From assembly GCA_027451565.1 (NCBI GenBank), contig DAIDJC010000158.1:1-8003 (forward strand): a stretch of DNA of 8,003 nucleotides, read 5' to 3'. The stretch is from Limisphaerales bacterium (GTDB lineage Bacteria; Verrucomicrobiota; Verrucomicrobiia; Limisphaerales; UBA11358). Made by a program: the position numbers and the translations under genes. Of this stretch, positions 6,689 through 8,003 are shown piece after piece (positions within the stretch are counted from its first letter, which is position 1; each line of letters begins with the position of its first letter). The notes beneath the pieces were generated by a model, which was given only the letters and a program-made list of their open reading frames with translations, was not told the origin of the DNA and did no database searches.

Positions 6689-6750
6689 TCATCCACTCTC
6701 CAAACCCAAGCCCCAAAGGGCCATCTCACGCCCCTCTTGCCATGGAATAA
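6685..6750 (+). CDS. Possible 21-residue coupling ORF between mrdA and rodA
   Basis: The ATG (6685-6687) overlaps the mrdA stop as ATGA, and the frame runs to TAA at 6748-6750 (MIIHSPNPSPKGPSHAPLAME). It ends 25 bp before the preferred rodA ATG at 6776 and passes the alternative rodA TTG at 6737 in another frame. It repeats the arrangement seen between mreD and mrdA. The Pro-rich peptide looks non-functional as a protein. A role in translational coupling, or no role, is possible. Confidence 0.2.
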   Translation: MIIHSPNPSPKGPSHAPLAME

Positions 6751-6775
6751 AACCGGAAGACCGCACACCCAAACC

Positions 6776-7984
6776 ATGTACGAAATGCACCTCAATGACC
6801 ACCCGGCCCGGGTTGACCGCCTTCAATTGGCGGCCTTGGCCGGTCTGTTGGTCATGGGGACTTTGTTCGTGTACAGCGCCACTCTGGCTGGCGGAAGCGC
6901 CGCCCTGCCTTGGTACGATGACATCTGGGTGCGGCAGGTTTTCTGGTACCTCATCGGACTGGGTTCAGCCGCGATGATCTGTATTGTGGATTATCATGTC
7001 CTGGCCCGATGGTCATTGGTCGCCTATGGCTTGATGATACTGTGTCTGGTGGCCGTTCTGATTCCGCATATCGGACAAACCCATGGCTGGGGAGCCAGGC
7101 GATGGATAGACCTGCCCTTTTTCCAGTTTCAACCGAGTGAATTTGCCAAGCTGGGATTCATTCTTGCCGCAGCCCATTTTCTTAGCCGACCCGCCGATGA
7201 GCTTTCCCAGCCCTTGGTTTTCTGGAAAGGCGTCGCCCTCATGCTGCTGCCCTTTGGTTTGATTCTCAAGGAGCCGGACCTTGGGTCGGCCCTCGTCCTG
7301 ATTCCCACGGGAGTGGTGATGATGCTGGTGGCTGGCACTCCCAAAAGGTACCTGATCAAACTGGGACTCATTGTCGGCCTGCTGGGCATCCTGGTCCTTG
7401 CAGACGTCTTGTTTGCACCGCGCGGTTTGCAGATTAAAATGCAGGATTACCAGCGCCAGAGGCTGCTGGTTTATTTTGGAATTGATTTTGCCAACAAGAA
7501 CGCAACCCCCGAGGAGCGCGCCAAAGCCCAGCGACTGCGAGCGGATAAATCGTACCAGGTCACACAGGCGTTGATTTCGGTTGGATCCGGCGGCCTGTTT
7601 GGCAAGGGCTGGTGCAAGGGAAACCAAACGGCCCTGGGCTACCTGCCCGCGGGAGCCGCCCATAATGATTTCATTTTCTCCGTGATAGCCGAGGAGGAAG
7701 GATTCGTCGGCAGCCTTGTGGTGCTGACGCTGTATGCTGTGATTCTATTTTCCGGACTGAGAATTGCAAGCCAGGCGCGCGATCGCCTGGGCAAACTCGT
7801 GGCCGTGGGGGTGGTAACCCTCATTTTCAGCCACGTTTTCGTTAATATCGGCATGAACATTCGCATCGTCCCGGTTACTGGCATACCCCTGCCGCTGTTG
7901 AGTTATGGCGGATCCTCAGTGTTATGCTCGTTGATCGCACTGGGCCTGATGCAAAACGTATATATCCATCGAAGAGGTTATTAA
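6776..7984 (+). CDS. rodA: Peptidoglycan glycosyltransferase RodA (SEDS family)
   Basis: RodA polymerises lipid II into glycan strands in the membrane, paired with PBP2. From ATG 6776 the protein has 402 aa and about ten transmembrane segments (first near 18-36, last near 370-393). SEDS motifs include GWGARRWIDLPFFQFQPSEFAKL (104-126), KEPDLGSAL (165-173), YQRQRLLVYF (225-234), SYQVTQALISVGSGGLFGKG (259-278), and AHNDFIFSVIAEEEGFVG (295-312), where D298 aligns with the essential Asp of the family's TDFIF motif (Thr is Asn here). The closing motif is GIPLPLLSYGGSS (369-381). A charged segment (about 236-258, DFANKNATPEERAKAQRLRADK) appears longer than the usual loop. Starts at TTG 6737 (13 extra residues) or ATG 6785 are also possible. 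FtsW is the paralogous alternative, but synteny favours RodA. Confidence 0.95.
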   Translation: MYEMHLNDHPARVDRLQLAALAGLLVMGTLFVYSATLAGGSAALPWYDDIWVRQVFWYLIGLGSAAMICIVDYHVLARWSLVAYGLMILCLVAVLIPHIGQTHGWGARRWIDLPFFQFQPSEFAKLGFILAAAHFLSRPADELSQPLVFWKGVALMLLPFGLILKEPDLGSALVLIPTGVVMMLVAGTPKRYLIKLGLIVGLLGILVLADVLFAPRGLQIKMQDYQRQRLLVYFGIDFANKNATPEERAKAQRLRADKSYQVTQALISVGSGGLFGKGWCKGNQTALGYLPAGAAHNDFIFSVIAEEEGFVGSLVVLTLYAVILFSGLRIASQARDRLGKLVAVGVVTLIFSHVFVNIGMNIRIVPVTGIPLPLLSYGGSSVLCSLIALGLMQNVYIHRRGY

Positions 7985-7987
7985 CCT

Positions 7988-8003
7988 ATGAACAACAACT
8001 CAT
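7988..8003 (+). CDS. Start of a following gene, truncated by window end
   Basis: An ATG three bases after the rodA stop opens a frame reading MNNNS before the window ends. AGAGG at 7973-7977, about 10 bases upstream, could act as a ribosome-binding site. The tight spacing suggests another gene of the same operon. Five residues do not allow a product to be named. Confidence 0.4.

Noticed and set aside
6710..6721. GCCC-CAAA-GGGC hairpin between mrdA and rodA
   Set aside because: The stem is only 4 bp and no T-run follows, so neither a terminator nor a regulatory structure is convincing.
7013..7663. Long open frame (216 codons) on the minus strand
   Set aside because: It lies wholly antisense to well-conserved rodA, and its His/Gln-rich translation resembles no family. 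It is a shadow of codon bias.
1..8003. Search for a novel multi-gene, defence, CRISPR or mobile system
   Set aside because: All substantial coding space is taken by recognised acc and mre/mrdA/rodA genes. No transposase, integrase, spaced-repeat array, tRNA or rRNA pattern was seen.

Overview
This 8-kb window is gene-dense with every gene on the + strand. It holds two housekeeping envelope-related blocks: accB-accC (biotin carboxyl carrier and biotin carboxylase subunits of acetyl-CoA carboxylase) and, after a 130-bp gap, a complete elongasome cluster mreB-mreC-mreD-mrdA(PBP2)-rodA. The first codons of a further gene lie at the right edge. The coding DNA looks moderately GC-rich, while the 157 bp before accB are strikingly AT-rich. 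Most starts have no clear Shine-Dalgarno sequence. These traits and the protein style suggest a Gram-negative member of the PVC group, perhaps Verrucomicrobiota. This is inference from general resemblance, not a search.

Layout: 1-157 is a control region with no gene. It has a near-consensus sigma70-type promoter (21-49), a helically phased 8-bp direct repeat, an interrupted inverted repeat and a perfect 16-bp palindrome. Then come accB (158-619) and accC (638-2020). The gap 2021-2150 carries G-rich GCGGG repeats and a plausible weak promoter for mreB. Next are mreB (2151-3179), mreC (best start 3227, to 4030), mreD (best start 4035, to 4589), mrdA (4646-6688) and rodA (best start 6776, to 7984). 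The two larger gaps inside the mre cluster (mreD-mrdA and mrdA-rodA) each contain a tiny ORF whose ATG overlaps the preceding stop codon as ATGA.

How the genes work together: AccB and AccC perform the ATP-dependent biotin carboxylation step that supplies malonyl-CoA for fatty-acid and therefore membrane synthesis; the carboxyltransferase genes accA and accD are not in this window. MreB filaments, with MreC and MreD, position the RodA glycosyltransferase and PBP2 transpeptidase that build side-wall peptidoglycan, so a rod or elongated cell with a peptidoglycan wall is expected. The neighbourhood links membrane-lipid supply with wall elongation.

I found no sign of a mobile element, defence system, CRISPR array, RNA gene or novel multi-gene system. 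The best leads are the palindrome-bearing accB control region, the paired stop-overlapping mini-ORFs, and a lysine in place of a normally conserved threonine in the biotin carboxylase active-site strand.
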